Shown here piece by piece: positions 43,600-52,903 of a DNA stretch of 64,000 nt. The position numbers and the translations under genes were made by a program. The DNA comes from Brevundimonas bullata. GTDB taxonomy: Bacteria > Pseudomonadota > Alphaproteobacteria > Caulobacterales > Caulobacteraceae. The stretch is from assembly GCF_014207965.1 (NCBI RefSeq), contig NZ_JACHLM010000002.1:248001-312000 (forward strand), written 5' to 3'. The stretch's first letter is position 1; each line of letters starts with the position of its first letter. The notes under the pieces were generated by a model. It saw only the letters and a list, made by a program, of their open reading frames with translations. It did no database searches and was not told where the DNA came from.

Positions 43600-43718
43600 T
43601 CACGGACGAACCGCATCCCGTCTCTCTATGAGGGCGTGGCGGGTGTCCATGCAGACCCGTGTAGCGGTGCTCGTCGGCTGGATCGTCGAGGAGGAGGTCC
43701 ACGGCGCCTTCTCTCTGC

Positions 43719-44246
43719 CTAGTGAGGGGGGGCGCTCCTGCTGTCCCTTGCCAGTCGCTCGGTGAGGCTGACAATCCGGTATCGATCAGCGTGTTCCAGG
43801 TGAAGGAAGGCTTCGATCATCTGGCGGCCGAGGCGGTCGCTGACGACGCTGGCAGCGAGGGTGAGCTCGGGCAATGGCATTCCTCTGCCCTCGACAAGGG
43901 TAAGGTGGAGATCGAAAGCCTCGGCGAGGGCAAAGGCGTGATGAGGTTGAAGCGGGCGTCGGTCCTTTTCCAGCAGGTCGACCATTTGCTGGGTGCAACC
44001 CAGTGTCTCTGCCAACTGAACTTGATCTAGCCCCCGAGCGATCCGGAATGCTCTTAGCATTTGGCCGGGCCTTGCAGGGGGTGTCGTCGTTGAATGTTTG
44101 ACCTGCGCGTCCCCGCCGGTCGGCGCGGGCGGCGGATGGTCCAGCATTTCGTCTGGGGGCTTGGCTAGCCGTGTCCTGCTGTCGCGCTGAGGGCGTCGCT
44201 GCGCGGTAATGGCTTCGATCATCTTTGTTTGTGCGGACTTGCGCAT
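43719..44246 (-). CDS. XRE-type helix-turn-helix regulator
   Basis: 175 residues from MRKSAQTKMIEAITAQ, with GGGGGAGA upstream. A basic, Pro-rich N-terminus of about 65 residues precedes an XRE helix-turn-helix (about 70-120, LRAFRIARGLDQVQLAETLG, CTQQMVDLLEKDRR). A C-terminal segment of about 50 residues is mainly helical. The target is unknown. The 119 bp between udgX and this gene hold nothing recognisable. Confidence 0.7.
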   Translation of the reverse strand: MRKSAQTKMIEAITAQRRPQRDSRTRLAKPPDEMLDHPPPAPTGGDAQVKHSTTTPPARPGQMLRAFRIARGLDQVQLAETLGCTQQMVDLLEKDRRPLQPHHAFALAEAFDLHLTLVEGRGMPLPELTLAASVVSDRLGRQMIEAFLHLEHADRYRIVSLTERLARDSRSAPPH

Positions 44247-44605
44247 CACGCTCTCCCCCGACGCGATGCATTTTCGCTCGCCGTCCAATACCTTGAACAG
44301 AAGGGTATCTTTGTCTAGCGTTGATATCTGAAATATGAAAACGGTAAAGCCCGGCGGCATTTTTCGTTTCAAAGGCAGAGATGGCCGCGGCGCGTTCGAC
44401 CTGAGGGGGCTACTGTTCAGACCTCGAATGGCGAATGTAGAAGTGCGCTCACGGTAGCATCCAGTGCGCACGGATGGCGCCATGACGGCGTTCGGCGGCG
44501 ATAAACTCCGAGCGGTCCTGCTGTATCCGGATCGTAGTGATTTGTGAGGGTCGCTGCCGGGCGGGCGGGGAGCGCGCCATTCTCTGATAAGGCTTTAAAA
44601 GAGAA
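44247..44605. other. Gap without a recognised gene
   Basis: About 360 bp upstream of the XRE gene and downstream of tRNA-Asp. It contains AT-richer sequence (44300-44360), with a short imperfect dyad around TTGATATCTGAAATATGA, and the left arm of the inverted repeat that reaches tRNA-Asp. The frames that look open here are tRNA-derived or short and are not convincing. Confidence 0.4.
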
Positions 44606-44612
44606 TGGCGCG
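44573..44612. repeat. 13-bp inverted repeat overlapping the 3' end of tRNA-Asp
   Basis: CGCGCCATTCTCT (44573-44585) and AGAGAATGGCGCG (44600-44612) are exact reverse complements with a 14-nt loop. The right arm includes the tRNA's last bases and encoded CCA. It may be a processing or termination hairpin; no T-run follows. Confidence 0.7.
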
Positions 44613-44682
44613 AGTGACGGGACTCGAACCCGCGACCTCCGGCGTGACAGGCCGGCACTCTAACCAACTGAGCTACACCCGC
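44606..44682 (-). tRNA. tRNA-Asp (anticodon GTC)
   Basis: Minus-strand cloverleaf of 77 nt with encoded CCA. Acceptor GCGGGTG pairs CACTCGC with one G-T, anticodon loop CTGTCAC, T loop GTTCGAGTC. Confidence 0.95.
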
Positions 44683-44782
44683 ATTCCCCTCCGCGAGGAG
44701 GAGAAGAGGGCGAATAAGGGCGTCTCACGATGCGGTCAAGCGCAATGTCTAAGAACACCAAAAATATCTGGGAATTCAGCTT

Positions 44783-45325
44783 CTAGCGTCCACAATCCAG
44801 ACCATCGGCGTCCGGCGCGGCGGCGGCGCCAAGGCCCAGGGCCTTCTGCATGAAGACCACGTCGCGCCAGGCGTCGAACTTCCATCCTGCCGCATGGAAG
44901 ACCCCGACGTGCTCGAACCCAGCGGCGGCGTGCAGCGCGATGGAACCAGCGTTGGCGCTGTCGCCGATCACCGCCACCATCTGACGCATGCCTAGGGCCT
45001 CACAGGCGCTCAGCAGGGCGTCGAGCAGGGCCTTGCCGAAGCCGCGCCCGCGAAACGCCTTGGCGACGTAGATCGAATCCTCGACGAGAAAGCGATAGGC
45101 GGCGCGTAGGCGGTAGGGGCCGGCATAGGCATAGCCCGCCACCTGACCGTCGATCTCGGCGACCAGCACGGGCAAGCCCAGCGCGGCGGGCGCGGCCAGA
45201 CGCCCCCGCATTTCATCGGCAGACGGGACGTCCAGTTCGAACGTCCCGGTGCCGTTCAGCACGCTGGCGGCATAGATGGCGGTAACGGCCGCCAGATCGG
45301 CTTCTCCAAACGGCCGAACGATCAC
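44783..45325 (-). CDS. GNAT-family N-acetyltransferase (Pat/Bar-like)
   Basis: 180 residues starting at GTG (MIVRPFGEADLAAVTAIYAA). The acetyl-CoA motif is FRGRGFGKALLDALL and the pattern GYAYAGPYRLRAAYRFLVEDSIYV is that of phosphinothricin/methionine-sulfoximine-type acetyltransferases. The start overlaps the peptidase stop by four bases (GTGA), so the two are co-translated. The natural substrate is unknown. Confidence 0.85.
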   Translation of the reverse strand: MIVRPFGEADLAAVTAIYAASVLNGTGTFELDVPSADEMRGRLAAPAALGLPVLVAEIDGQVAGYAYAGPYRLRAAYRFLVEDSIYVAKAFRGRGFGKALLDALLSACEALGMRQMVAVIGDSANAGSIALHAAAGFEHVGVFHAAGWKFDAWRDVVFMQKALGLGAAAAPDADGLDCGR

Positions 45326-47544
45326 GCCTTCAGCCAGCCCTTGTCGACGGCCCAGACGGCGAAGGCGTAGTCGTGGGCTACGTCCTTCAGATAGTCGAAG
45401 CGGCCCGACGAGCTGAAGTGGCCAGCGGTCATGTTGATTTTCAGCAGAACCGGATTGCCCGACGTGGTCGCGGGCCGCAGCTTGGCCACCCACTTCTCGG
45501 GCTCCCAGTAGGTGACGCGCGGGTCGGACAGGCCGCCGGTGGCCAGCACCGCCGGATAGGGCTTGGCCTCGATCTGGTCGTAGGGGCTGTAGCTGTACAT
45601 GTAGTCGTAGGCCGCGGCGTCCTCGATCGGATTGCCCCACTCGGGCCACTCCGGCGGCGTCAGCGGAAGGCTGGTGTCGCTCATGGTGTTGATCACATCG
45701 ACGAAGGGCACGCTGCCGATCACCCCGGCCCATAGGTCAGGACGCATATTGGTGACGGCGCCCACCAGCAGACCGCCCGCCGACCCGCCCTGGGCCACGA
45801 TCTTGCCCGCCGTCGCATAGTTGCGCTCGATCAGGTGTTCGGCGCAGGCGATGAAGTCGGTGAAGGTGTTCTTCTTGGTCATCCGACGGGCGTCCAGGAA
45901 CCAGCCCCAGCCCTTGTCCGAGCCGCCGCGGATATGGGCGATGGCGTAGATGAAGCCGCGATCCACCAGCGACAGCCGGTTGGTCGAGAAGCTGGCCGCC
46001 ATGGGGATGCCGTAGGAGCCGTAGCCGTAGAGCAGCAGGGGCGCCGAGCCGTCGACCGGCGTGTCCTTGCGGCGCAGCACCGTCACCGGCACCAGCTGAC
46101 CGTCCGAGGCCGGGGCGTTCAGCCGCTCGACCACATAGTCGGCGGGGTTATGGCCCGAGGGCACTTCCTGAACCTTGCGCAGGGTTCGCTCGCGCGTCTT
46201 CAGGTCGTAGTCATAGGTTGAGGTCGGCGTGGACGGCGAGTTGTAGCCATAGCGCATGACCGTAGTGTCGAACTCCGACGCCCCGCCCAGCGACAGGGCG
46301 TAGGCGGGCTCGTCCACGGCGATCTCGTGCTCGGCGCCGGCCCGGTCGCGAATGACGATCTTCGTATTGGCCTCGGCGCGCTCCTGACGGCCCAGATAGT
46401 CCTTCACCAGGGCCACGCCCTCGATGAAACGGCCCGGCGTGTGCGGGATCAGATCCTTCCAGTTGGCCTTGGCCGGGGCGTCGGTCGGGGCCTCGACCAC
46501 CTTGAAGTCGATGGCGTCGTCGGCGTTGGTGCGGATCACCCAGCGGTCGCCCCAGTGGTCGAGGTCGTACAGGCGGCCGGTATGACGCGGCTCGACCACC
46601 ACCGGCGTCGCGGTCGGGTCCGAGCCCGGAATGATGCGGCCTTCCGAGGTTTCCTGATTGCCGATGCCGATGATGATGAAGGCGTCGTCGGAGGTGCGGC
46701 CGACGCTCTGGAACATGCCGTCGTCGGTTTCCTCATAGACCAGGGTGGTCTCGCCTCCGCGTGCGGGGCGGCGGAAGATCTTGTCCGGGCGGCCGTTGTC
46801 GTCGCGGTTGGTCCAGAAGATCCACTGGCTGTCCGGCGAGAAGGTGAAGTTCTCGGTAGCCGATTCGATGGGGTCGGGCAGGACCTCGCCGGTCGCAAGG
46901 TCCTTGACATAGATCTTGAAGACCTCGGAGCCTTGCGCGTCCTCGGCATAGGCGAACAGGGCGTGGTCGGGGCTGTGCTCGACAGCCGACACCTCGGAAT
47001 AGGCCTTGCCCTCGGCCAGAGCGTTGCAGTCCAGCAGGAGCTGAGGCGTCGGGGCCTTGATGAAGGTCTTGGTCACGGGCTGGCCGTCAACCATCCAGGT
47101 CCCCTGGCGCTCAACCCGCATGTAGCGCGGGTGCTGCTCGCCGGTGCGGTACTCTGTGTAGTACTCCCACGCGCCGTCGGCGGCGGGGACGGAGCTGTCG
47201 TCCTCCTTGATGCGGCCCTTCATCTCCTCGAACATCGCGGCCTGCAGCGGCAGGGTCGAGGCCATGACCGCCTCGCGATAGGCGTTCTCGGCGGTCAGGT
47301 GCTCCTTGACGTCCGCCTTGATCAGCGAGGGATCGCGCAGGACGGCCTGCCAGTTGTCGTCCTTCATCCATTGATAGTCATCGACGCGGACGCGGCCCAA
47401 CTGCTCGATGCGGACGGGGACCTTCTTGGCGACGGGCGGTTGGGGCAGGGACATCGAGGCTCCGGTAGTCGAACGGGCGAGTGCAGGGGAGGCGGCGGCG
47501 AGGCCGACGGCGGCGGTCGAGGCGATCAGTTCGCGGCGATTCAT
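45322..47544 (-). CDS. ptrB: S9 family oligopeptidase B-like serine peptidase
   Basis: 740 residues. An N-terminal twin-arginine-like signal (MNRRELIASTAAVGLAAASP) suggests export. A seven-bladed propeller (about 80-430) covers the catalytic domain with Ser588 in GGSAGGLLVG. The late histidine is in AGHFSSSGRFD. Oligopeptidase B cleaves short peptides after Arg/Lys. The start MNRRELIAS is preferred over a GTG five codons upstream because of GGGGAG. Divergent from the trypsin-like protease gene. Confidence 0.9.
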   Translation of the reverse strand: MNRRELIASTAAVGLAAASPALARSTTGASMSLPQPPVAKKVPVRIEQLGRVRVDDYQWMKDDNWQAVLRDPSLIKADVKEHLTAENAYREAVMASTLPLQAAMFEEMKGRIKEDDSSVPAADGAWEYYTEYRTGEQHPRYMRVERQGTWMVDGQPVTKTFIKAPTPQLLLDCNALAEGKAYSEVSAVEHSPDHALFAYAEDAQGSEVFKIYVKDLATGEVLPDPIESATENFTFSPDSQWIFWTNRDDNGRPDKIFRRPARGGETTLVYEETDDGMFQSVGRTSDDAFIIIGIGNQETSEGRIIPGSDPTATPVVVEPRHTGRLYDLDHWGDRWVIRTNADDAIDFKVVEAPTDAPAKANWKDLIPHTPGRFIEGVALVKDYLGRQERAEANTKIVIRDRAGAEHEIAVDEPAYALSLGGASEFDTTVMRYGYNSPSTPTSTYDYDLKTRERTLRKVQEVPSGHNPADYVVERLNAPASDGQLVPVTVLRRKDTPVDGSAPLLLYGYGSYGIPMAASFSTNRLSLVDRGFIYAIAHIRGGSDKGWGWFLDARRMTKKNTFTDFIACAEHLIERNYATAGKIVAQGGSAGGLLVGAVTNMRPDLWAGVIGSVPFVDVINTMSDTSLPLTPPEWPEWGNPIEDAAAYDYMYSYSPYDQIEAKPYPAVLATGGLSDPRVTYWEPEKWVAKLRPATTSGNPVLLKINMTAGHFSSSGRFDYLKDVAHDYAFAVWAVDKGWLKA

Positions 47545-47608
47545 CAATAGGCTCCCCAATGGTTCGGGCGGACCTTGTGCCCGCCGACGTGCGGCGTCAA
47601 ATGGCGGG

Positions 47609-48409
47609 ATGATCGATCAGGATGTTCCGCCCGCACCGCCCGCCGCCGTCGCCCCTGCGCCTTGGGATCTGACTGTCGGCCTGATCAACGCCACGGTGCA
47701 GATCGACCAGCCTTTGGACCAGAGCACGCGCAAGGTCGGCACCGGCTTCCTGATTTCCGCCCCTCGACCCGACGGGGCCCCTCGCGTGGTCCTGGTCACG
47801 GCCGCCCATGTCCTGAATGTCATGCCGAGCGCCGAGGCGCGCATCGGCTGGCGTACGGCTGAGGCTGACGGCGCGTGGAAGTTCACGCCCGCGAATTTGC
47901 CGATCCGCGACGCCGCCGGAACGCCGTTGTGGACCCAACACCCCGAGCGGGACGTGGCGGTTATGGAGATCACGGCGCCCGTTGCGTTCGCTCAGGCCGC
48001 GATCCCCATGGGCTGGCTGGCTGATGAGAATACCTTCGACCAGTGGCGTGTGGGGCCGGGCGACGAACTGATGGCGCTGGGCTATCCTCATGGGCTGTCG
48101 GCCAACAAGGCGGGCTTTCCGATCCTGCGTCTCGGCCGGATCAGTTCCTGGCCGCTGACGCCGATCCGCCACTTCCCCATCTTCCTGCTGGATTTCGCGG
48201 TGTCACAAGGCAACTCGGGCGGGCCGGTGTTCTGGACGCCCGCCGTCGACCGTCTGCCGGGCGCGCCGACGCCGGATCACCCCTACATCGCCGGGGTGCT
48301 GGTGCAGGAGGTCCAGGGCGGCGGCGAGGGGCTGGAGCTCGGCGTCGTGGCCCACGCCCAGTATGTGCGCGAGGCGATTGCGCTGCTGGATACGCCTGTC
48401 GCGCCGTAG
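47609..48409 (+). CDS. Trypsin-like serine protease
   Basis: 266 residues, starting MIDQDVPPAPPAAVAPAPWD. The triad is His67 (VTAAHVLN), Asp115 (PERDVAVMEI) and Ser203 (SQGNSGGPVF). A Pro/Ala-rich N-terminus without a clear signal peptide suggests it is cytoplasmic or exported by another route. There is no PDZ domain. No strong Shine-Dalgarno lies before the ATG; upstream frame is open but overlaps the peptidase promoter region. Confidence 0.8.
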   Translation: MIDQDVPPAPPAAVAPAPWDLTVGLINATVQIDQPLDQSTRKVGTGFLISAPRPDGAPRVVLVTAAHVLNVMPSAEARIGWRTAEADGAWKFTPANLPIRDAAGTPLWTQHPERDVAVMEITAPVAFAQAAIPMGWLADENTFDQWRVGPGDELMALGYPHGLSANKAGFPILRLGRISSWPLTPIRHFPIFLLDFAVSQGNSGGPVFWTPAVDRLPGAPTPDHPYIAGVLVQEVQGGGEGLELGVVAHAQYVREAIALLDTPVAP

Positions 48410-48454
48410 CGAAACGGAAAGCCCGGAGCACTTCTGGCCCGGCGCTTCCAGCGG

Positions 48455-48484
48455 CCCCGGATAGGCGCTGCGCGCCTTCCGGGG
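48455..48484. terminator. Stem-loop between two convergent genes
   Basis: CCCCGGATAGGCGC pairs with GCGCCTTCCGGGG around a 3-nt loop with one bulge. It sits between the protease gene and the convergent acyl-CoA dehydrogenase gene, about where both transcripts should end. No clear T-run. Confidence 0.45.
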
Positions 48485-48496
48485 GGACGGTGAGCG

Positions 48497-50281
48497 TTAG
48501 CCCGCCAGAGCTTCCACGCTCAGCCCCTGAAGCAGGTCGCCGCCTTGGCCCACCGCAGCGAGGCGGCTGGAGACGTGACCGAGGACGTTGGCGGCGTAGA
48601 GTTCGTAGAGGTCCAGCTTGCCTTGCAGCCAGACGGGGTCGCCGTTTCCGGCGTCCAGGCGGGCCTTGGCGGCCAGCGCGCCCTTGGCCAGCATCCAGCC
48701 GCCGACCACGTCGCCCATCAGCTTCAGATAGGCGTCCGCGCCGGCCAGGACGTCGGCGGCCCGCGTCGCGTCGGCCTTGGCGTCCAGCAGCCAAAGGGTG
48801 GCGTCCTCGACGGCCTCGATGGCCGTGGCGAGACGTTCGACCGGCTTGCCGACATAGAGGCGGTCGATCTCGATCAGGGTCGCCTTCATGTCGGCGATCA
48901 GGGCGTGGGCCGACTCGCCGCCGTCCATCGACAGCTTGCGGCCGACCAGGTCCATGGCCTGAATGCCGTTGGTGCCTTCGTAGATCGGGGCGATGCGGGA
49001 GTCGCGGTAGTATTGGGCCGCGCCGGTCTCCTCGATGAAGCCCATGCCGCCGTGGACCTGGACGCCCAGCGAGGCGACTTCGCAGCCGATGTCGGTGGAC
49101 CAGGCCTTGGCGATAGGGGTGAACAGGTCCTCGCGGCCCTTCCAGGCCTTGCGCTCGGCCTCGGTGGCGGCGTGCTTGGCCAGGTCGGCGGCGACGCCGG
49201 TGGACAGGCAGATGGCGCGGGCGGCGGCGATCTTGGCCTTCATGACGCCCAGGGTGCGGCGCACGTCGGGATGGTCGAAGATCGGGGCGTTCTTCTCGCC
49301 GGTCCAGACGCTGCGCCCCTGACGGCGGTCCAGAGCATAGGCGAGGGCGTGCTGATAGGCGCGCTCGGCGATGCCGACGCCCTCGACGCCAACGGCCAGG
49401 CGGGCGGCGTTCATCATCACGAACATATGGGCCAGGCCCTCGTTCGGACGGCCGACCAGTTCGGCGCGAGCGCCTTCATACGCCATGACGCAGGTGGGCG
49501 AGGCGTGGATGCCCAGCTTGTGCTCGACGCCGACCGGGTGGAAGGCGTTGCGTTCGCCCAGCGACCCGTCGGCGTTGACGGCGAACTTGGGCGTCAGGAA
49601 CAGGCTGATGCCCTTGGGACCCGCAGGGGCGTCGGGCAGGCGGGCCAGGACCAGGTGGATGATGTTGTCCGTGGCGTCGTGGTCGCCCCAGGTGATGAAG
49701 ATCTTCTGGCCGTTCAGGGCATAGGTCCCGTCGCCGTTCGGCGTGGCCGTGGTGGTCAGGGCGCCCAGGTCCGAACCGGCGTGCGGCTCGGTCAGGACCA
49801 TGGCCCCGGTCCATTCGCCGCTGACCAGCTTGGTCAGATAGGTGGTCTTCTGATGGTCTGTGCCGACGGCTTCCAGCGCCTCGATCGAGGCCAGCGACAG
49901 CATGGGGCAGAGACCGAAGGCCATGTTGGCGGCGTGGACGGTTTCATAGGCCGCCAGTTCCAGCGCCTTGGGCAGGGCCTGGCCGCCGGCCTCGACCGAG
50001 GCGGTCAGGCTGGTCCAGCCGCCTTCGGCGAACTGCTTGTAGGCGTCCACGAAGCCGGGAGCGGCGGTGACGGCGCCGTCAGCGTACTTGGCGCCGGCCA
50101 GGTCGCCAGGGCGGTTCAGGGGGGCCAGAACCTGTTCCGAGAACTGGCCCGCGGCCTCCAGCACCGCGCCCATGACGTCGGCGTCATAGTCGGCGAATGC
50201 GCCGGTGGCGGCGACCTGATCAATGCCGGCGACGGCTTCCAGGGCGAAGGCGAGGTCACGGACGGGGGCGCGGTAGCTCAT
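48497..50281 (-). CDS. Acyl-CoA dehydrogenase (long form)
   Basis: 594 residues, larger than the usual 380-400. It carries an N-terminal acyl-CoA dehydrogenase domain (GEWTGAMVLTEPHAGSDLGAL, QKIFITWGDHDA) and C-terminal extension with IYEGTNGIQAMDLVGRK. This length and the GEWTGAMVLTEP motif fit the DmdC/long acyl-CoA dehydrogenase group found in fatty-acid and sulphur-compound degradation. FAD-dependent, cytoplasmic. The start MSYRAPVRDL follows a conserved CAT near 50281; the open frame upstream is non-coding. Confidence 0.85.
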   Translation of the reverse strand: MSYRAPVRDLAFALEAVAGIDQVAATGAFADYDADVMGAVLEAAGQFSEQVLAPLNRPGDLAGAKYADGAVTAAPGFVDAYKQFAEGGWTSLTASVEAGGQALPKALELAAYETVHAANMAFGLCPMLSLASIEALEAVGTDHQKTTYLTKLVSGEWTGAMVLTEPHAGSDLGALTTTATPNGDGTYALNGQKIFITWGDHDATDNIIHLVLARLPDAPAGPKGISLFLTPKFAVNADGSLGERNAFHPVGVEHKLGIHASPTCVMAYEGARAELVGRPNEGLAHMFVMMNAARLAVGVEGVGIAERAYQHALAYALDRRQGRSVWTGEKNAPIFDHPDVRRTLGVMKAKIAAARAICLSTGVAADLAKHAATEAERKAWKGREDLFTPIAKAWSTDIGCEVASLGVQVHGGMGFIEETGAAQYYRDSRIAPIYEGTNGIQAMDLVGRKLSMDGGESAHALIADMKATLIEIDRLYVGKPVERLATAIEAVEDATLWLLDAKADATRAADVLAGADAYLKLMGDVVGGWMLAKGALAAKARLDAGNGDPVWLQGKLDLYELYAANVLGHVSSRLAAVGQGGDLLQGLSVEALAG

Positions 50282-50403
50282 GGCGGTCTCCAGAATCTTC
50301 AACATGCTTCTGACGCCCGAGGCGTGGGTGATGCAAGGGCGCTTGGACTTTGGTCGAGGTTCCGCCAAGCTATGGACCTGTGCCGTCGCGGAAGGAAAGA
50401 CCC

Positions 50404-50955
50404 ATGGCCGAACCTCGGAACCGCTATTCGACCGTTTCCCTGATCCTGCACTGGGTTATCGCTCTGGCCGTCGTCGCGCAGGTGGCGTTGATCATGGCGC
50501 ACGATGCGACCGAGGGGCCGCTGTCGCGCGAGTTCGTGCAGGTTCACAAGGCGGTCGGGCTGACCATCCTGGCCCTGACCTTGGGACGAATCGGCTGGCG
50601 GCTGGCCAATCCCCTGATCGCCCTGCCGGTCGAGATGCCGAGGTGGGAGCGCGTCCTGGCGCGGACGACGCAGATCGCCTTCTACGTCGTGCTGTTGGCC
50701 ATGCCGCTGACCGGCTGGCTGGCGTCGTCGGCGGGCGGTCGCGAGATAAGCTGGTTCGGCCTGTTTCAGTGGCCGCTGCTGCCGGTCGGCGGCGGGCGCG
50801 AGGCGGCGGGACAGTTTATGGATACGCATGAGATGGTGGCGAAGCTGCTCTATGTGCTGATCGTCCTGCACATCGCTGGGGCGCTGAAGCATCAGTTCAT
50901 CAACCGGGACAATGTGCTGCACCGCATGATCCCGATGATCCCGCGCCGGCCATGA
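50404..50955 (+). CDS. Cytochrome b561 (second copy)
   Basis: 183 residues with four helices and heme-ligand histidines in LILHWVIALA, QVHKAVGLTI, THEMVAKLLY and LHIAGALKHQF. It lacks the long basic tail of the copy at 35265-35999. Start ATG after GGAAGGAAAG. It overlaps the next gene by four bases (ATGA). Confidence 0.85.
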   Translation: MAEPRNRYSTVSLILHWVIALAVVAQVALIMAHDATEGPLSREFVQVHKAVGLTILALTLGRIGWRLANPLIALPVEMPRWERVLARTTQIAFYVVLLAMPLTGWLASSAGGREISWFGLFQWPLLPVGGGREAAGQFMDTHEMVAKLLYVLIVLHIAGALKHQFINRDNVLHRMIPMIPRRP

Positions 50956-51872
50956 AAGGCGACACCCCCGAAATCGCCGCCGAGGCGCTGAAGACCGGGC
51001 GGCTGGTCACGCTGCCGACCGAGACAGTCTATGGGCTGGCGGCCGACGCCTCGAACCCACAGGCGGTGGCCCGCATCTTCGAGGCCAAGGGAAGACCGCG
51101 CTTCAACCCCTTGATTGCCCACGTCGCCAATGGCCTGGACGCCGAGAGTATCGCCGTCTTCGACGAGCGGGCGCGGGCGTTGGCCGAGGCCTTCTGGCCC
51201 GGTCCGCTGACCATCGTGGCGCCGGTTCGGGACCGCGAGCGGGTCTGCGATCTGGCCCGCGCCGGCCTGGACAGCGTGGCTGTGCGCGTGCCGGGGCATC
51301 CAAGAGCGCGGGCCGTGATCGCCGCCTTTGGCGGGGCCGTGGTGGCGCCCTCGGCCAATCGCTCAGGGCGACCCAGCCCCACGACCTTTAGCGACGCGCT
51401 GGAGGAAACGGGTCATGCGGTCGGCGCCGCCGTCGATGGCGGGCCTTGCGCGGTCGGGGTGGAAAGCACGGTCGTTTCGGTGCTGGACGGCGTCGTCGCC
51501 CTGCTGCGTCCCGGTTCGGTGACGCGCGAGGAGATCGAGGCCGTGGTCGGGCCATTGGCCGAGAACGGGCAGGGCCACCGCTCGCCCGGACGGTTGGCAC
51601 TACACTATGCCCCGGACGCCCCCGTGCGGATCGAGGCCGAGGCGGCGAAGGCGGGCGAGATCCTGCTGGGGTTCGGCCCCGGCGTCGGCGAACCGCGCTG
51701 GAGCCTGAGCCCGACTGGCGATCTGCGCGAAGCGGCGGCCAATCTGTTCCGGCTGCTGCGCGAAGCGGACCGGACCAAGCCTGCGGGCATCGCCGTGTCG
51801 TCGATCCCGCACAAGGGGCTGGGCGAGGCGATCAACGACCGCCTGCGCCGCGCGGCGGGCTTTGTCGGCTAG
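50952..51872 (+). CDS. tsaC: L-threonylcarbamoyladenylate synthase (TsaC/Sua5)
   Basis: 306 residues with both a YrdC/TsaC domain (LPTETVYGLAADA, KGRPRFNPLIAHV, APSANRSGRPSPTTF) and a C-terminal Sua5 domain (HYAPDAPVRIE, LLGFGP). It makes the threonylcarbamoyl-AMP used for t6A modification of tRNA. Translated by overlap from the cytochrome b561 gene. Convergent, 4-base overlap, with the patatin gene. Confidence 0.9.
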   Translation: MKGDTPEIAAEALKTGRLVTLPTETVYGLAADASNPQAVARIFEAKGRPRFNPLIAHVANGLDAESIAVFDERARALAEAFWPGPLTIVAPVRDRERVCDLARAGLDSVAVRVPGHPRARAVIAAFGGAVVAPSANRSGRPSPTTFSDALEETGHAVGAAVDGGPCAVGVESTVVSVLDGVVALLRPGSVTREEIEAVVGPLAENGQGHRSPGRLALHYAPDAPVRIEAEAAKAGEILLGFGPGVGEPRWSLSPTGDLREAAANLFRLLREADRTKPAGIAVSSIPHKGLGEAINDRLRRAAGFVG

Positions 51873-52894
51873 AGGAAGCGGGCTTTGAGATCGACGCTGG
51901 AGGCTTGACCCACCTGGGGCGCGCAGGTTTCCAGCCAGTGTTCGGCCGCCTGACGTCCGCGCGACTTCAGGTCGTTGAGGAAGCTCCATTCGGTGTCGAA
52001 CTTGGTCGACAGCGACAGGCTGCCCAGCCAGTCGTCGGCTTCGATCGCGTGCATTCGGACGGCGCGATGGCGGTCTTCGTTGCGGCTCAGCTTGCCCTCG
52101 GCGATCAGGTCCTGAACGAAGGCGACGGCGCGCAACTCGGCGACCAGAGGGGCGTTGAACAGGATCTCGTTCAGCCGATCCATGATCTCGCCCGCTTCAC
52201 GCGGCGCTTCGTCGCGAACGAAGGGGTTGAGCGGCAGCAGCAGGATGTCGTCCGGCGTATCAGCGTAGAACAGCGGCCACAGCGCCGGATTGGCCAGATA
52301 GCCGCCGTCCCAATAGGGCTCGCCCTCGATCTCGACCGCGTGGAAGAGGTGGGGCAGACAGGCCGAGGCCAGCAGGACGTCGGGCGTGATCTCGGGTGAG
52401 CGGAACAGGCGCGAACGGCCGGCGCGGACCGCCGTGGTCGAGACGATCAGTTGGACCCTGGACCCCCGCACAGCCTCGAAATCGACGGCGGTTTCCAGAA
52501 CGCGCTTCAGCGGATTCAGGTTGAAGGGATTGAACGAGTAGGGGCTCATCGACATGGCCAGGGTCTCGCCGGCCTTCCACATCGGGCTGTCCTTGAGCCA
52601 GCCGGGCGTCAGGGCCTTGGACCAGATGGCGCTATCGCCGAAGACGTTGCGGCCGCCGGATTGATTGACCTCGCGCCACAGCTTGTCCAGCGCGGCGCGG
52701 CCGCCCTCGGCGCCGCCCTGTTCCAGTCCGGTGATCAGGGCCGCAGCGTTCATCGCTCCCGCCGAGGCGGCGGTGACGACGCGGATGTCGAGGATGTCCG
52801 CTTCCAGCAGCCGATCCAGCACGCCCCACTGAAAAGCGCCGTGCGAGCCGCCGCCTTGCAGCGCGAGGCAGATGGGTTTGCGCTTAGTCGCCAT
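51869..52894 (-). CDS. Patatin-like phospholipase
   Basis: 341 residues. The oxyanion-hole motif is GGGSHGAFQWGVLD, the nucleophile Ser44 lies in AASAGAMNA, and the aspartate is in WDGGYLANP. The nucleophile elbow starts with Ala rather than Gly. Predicted serine lipase/acyl hydrolase; substrate unknown. Upstream lies the CATCCCGG-type repeat at 52904-53015. Confidence 0.9.
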   Translation of the reverse strand: MATKRKPICLALQGGGSHGAFQWGVLDRLLEADILDIRVVTAASAGAMNAAALITGLEQGGAEGGRAALDKLWREVNQSGGRNVFGDSAIWSKALTPGWLKDSPMWKAGETLAMSMSPYSFNPFNLNPLKRVLETAVDFEAVRGSRVQLIVSTTAVRAGRSRLFRSPEITPDVLLASACLPHLFHAVEIEGEPYWDGGYLANPALWPLFYADTPDDILLLPLNPFVRDEAPREAGEIMDRLNEILFNAPLVAELRAVAFVQDLIAEGKLSRNEDRHRAVRMHAIEADDWLGSLSLSTKFDTEWSFLNDLKSRGRQAAEHWLETCAPQVGQASSVDLKARFL

Positions 52895-52903
52895 ACCTCA
52901 CTC

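Noticed and set aside
44449..44853. Frames MVRVPACHAGGRGFESRHS (minus) and MARVTGLEPATSGVTGRH (plus)
   Set aside because: Both are tRNA-Asp shadows that appear commonly in annotation.
46327..47550. Long plus-strand frame inside the oligopeptidase gene
   Set aside because: Shadow; biased Gly/Val/His composition and no family motifs.
48545..50443. Plus-strand frame of 632 codons across the acyl-CoA dehydrogenase
   Set aside because: Shadow of a well-conserved gene.
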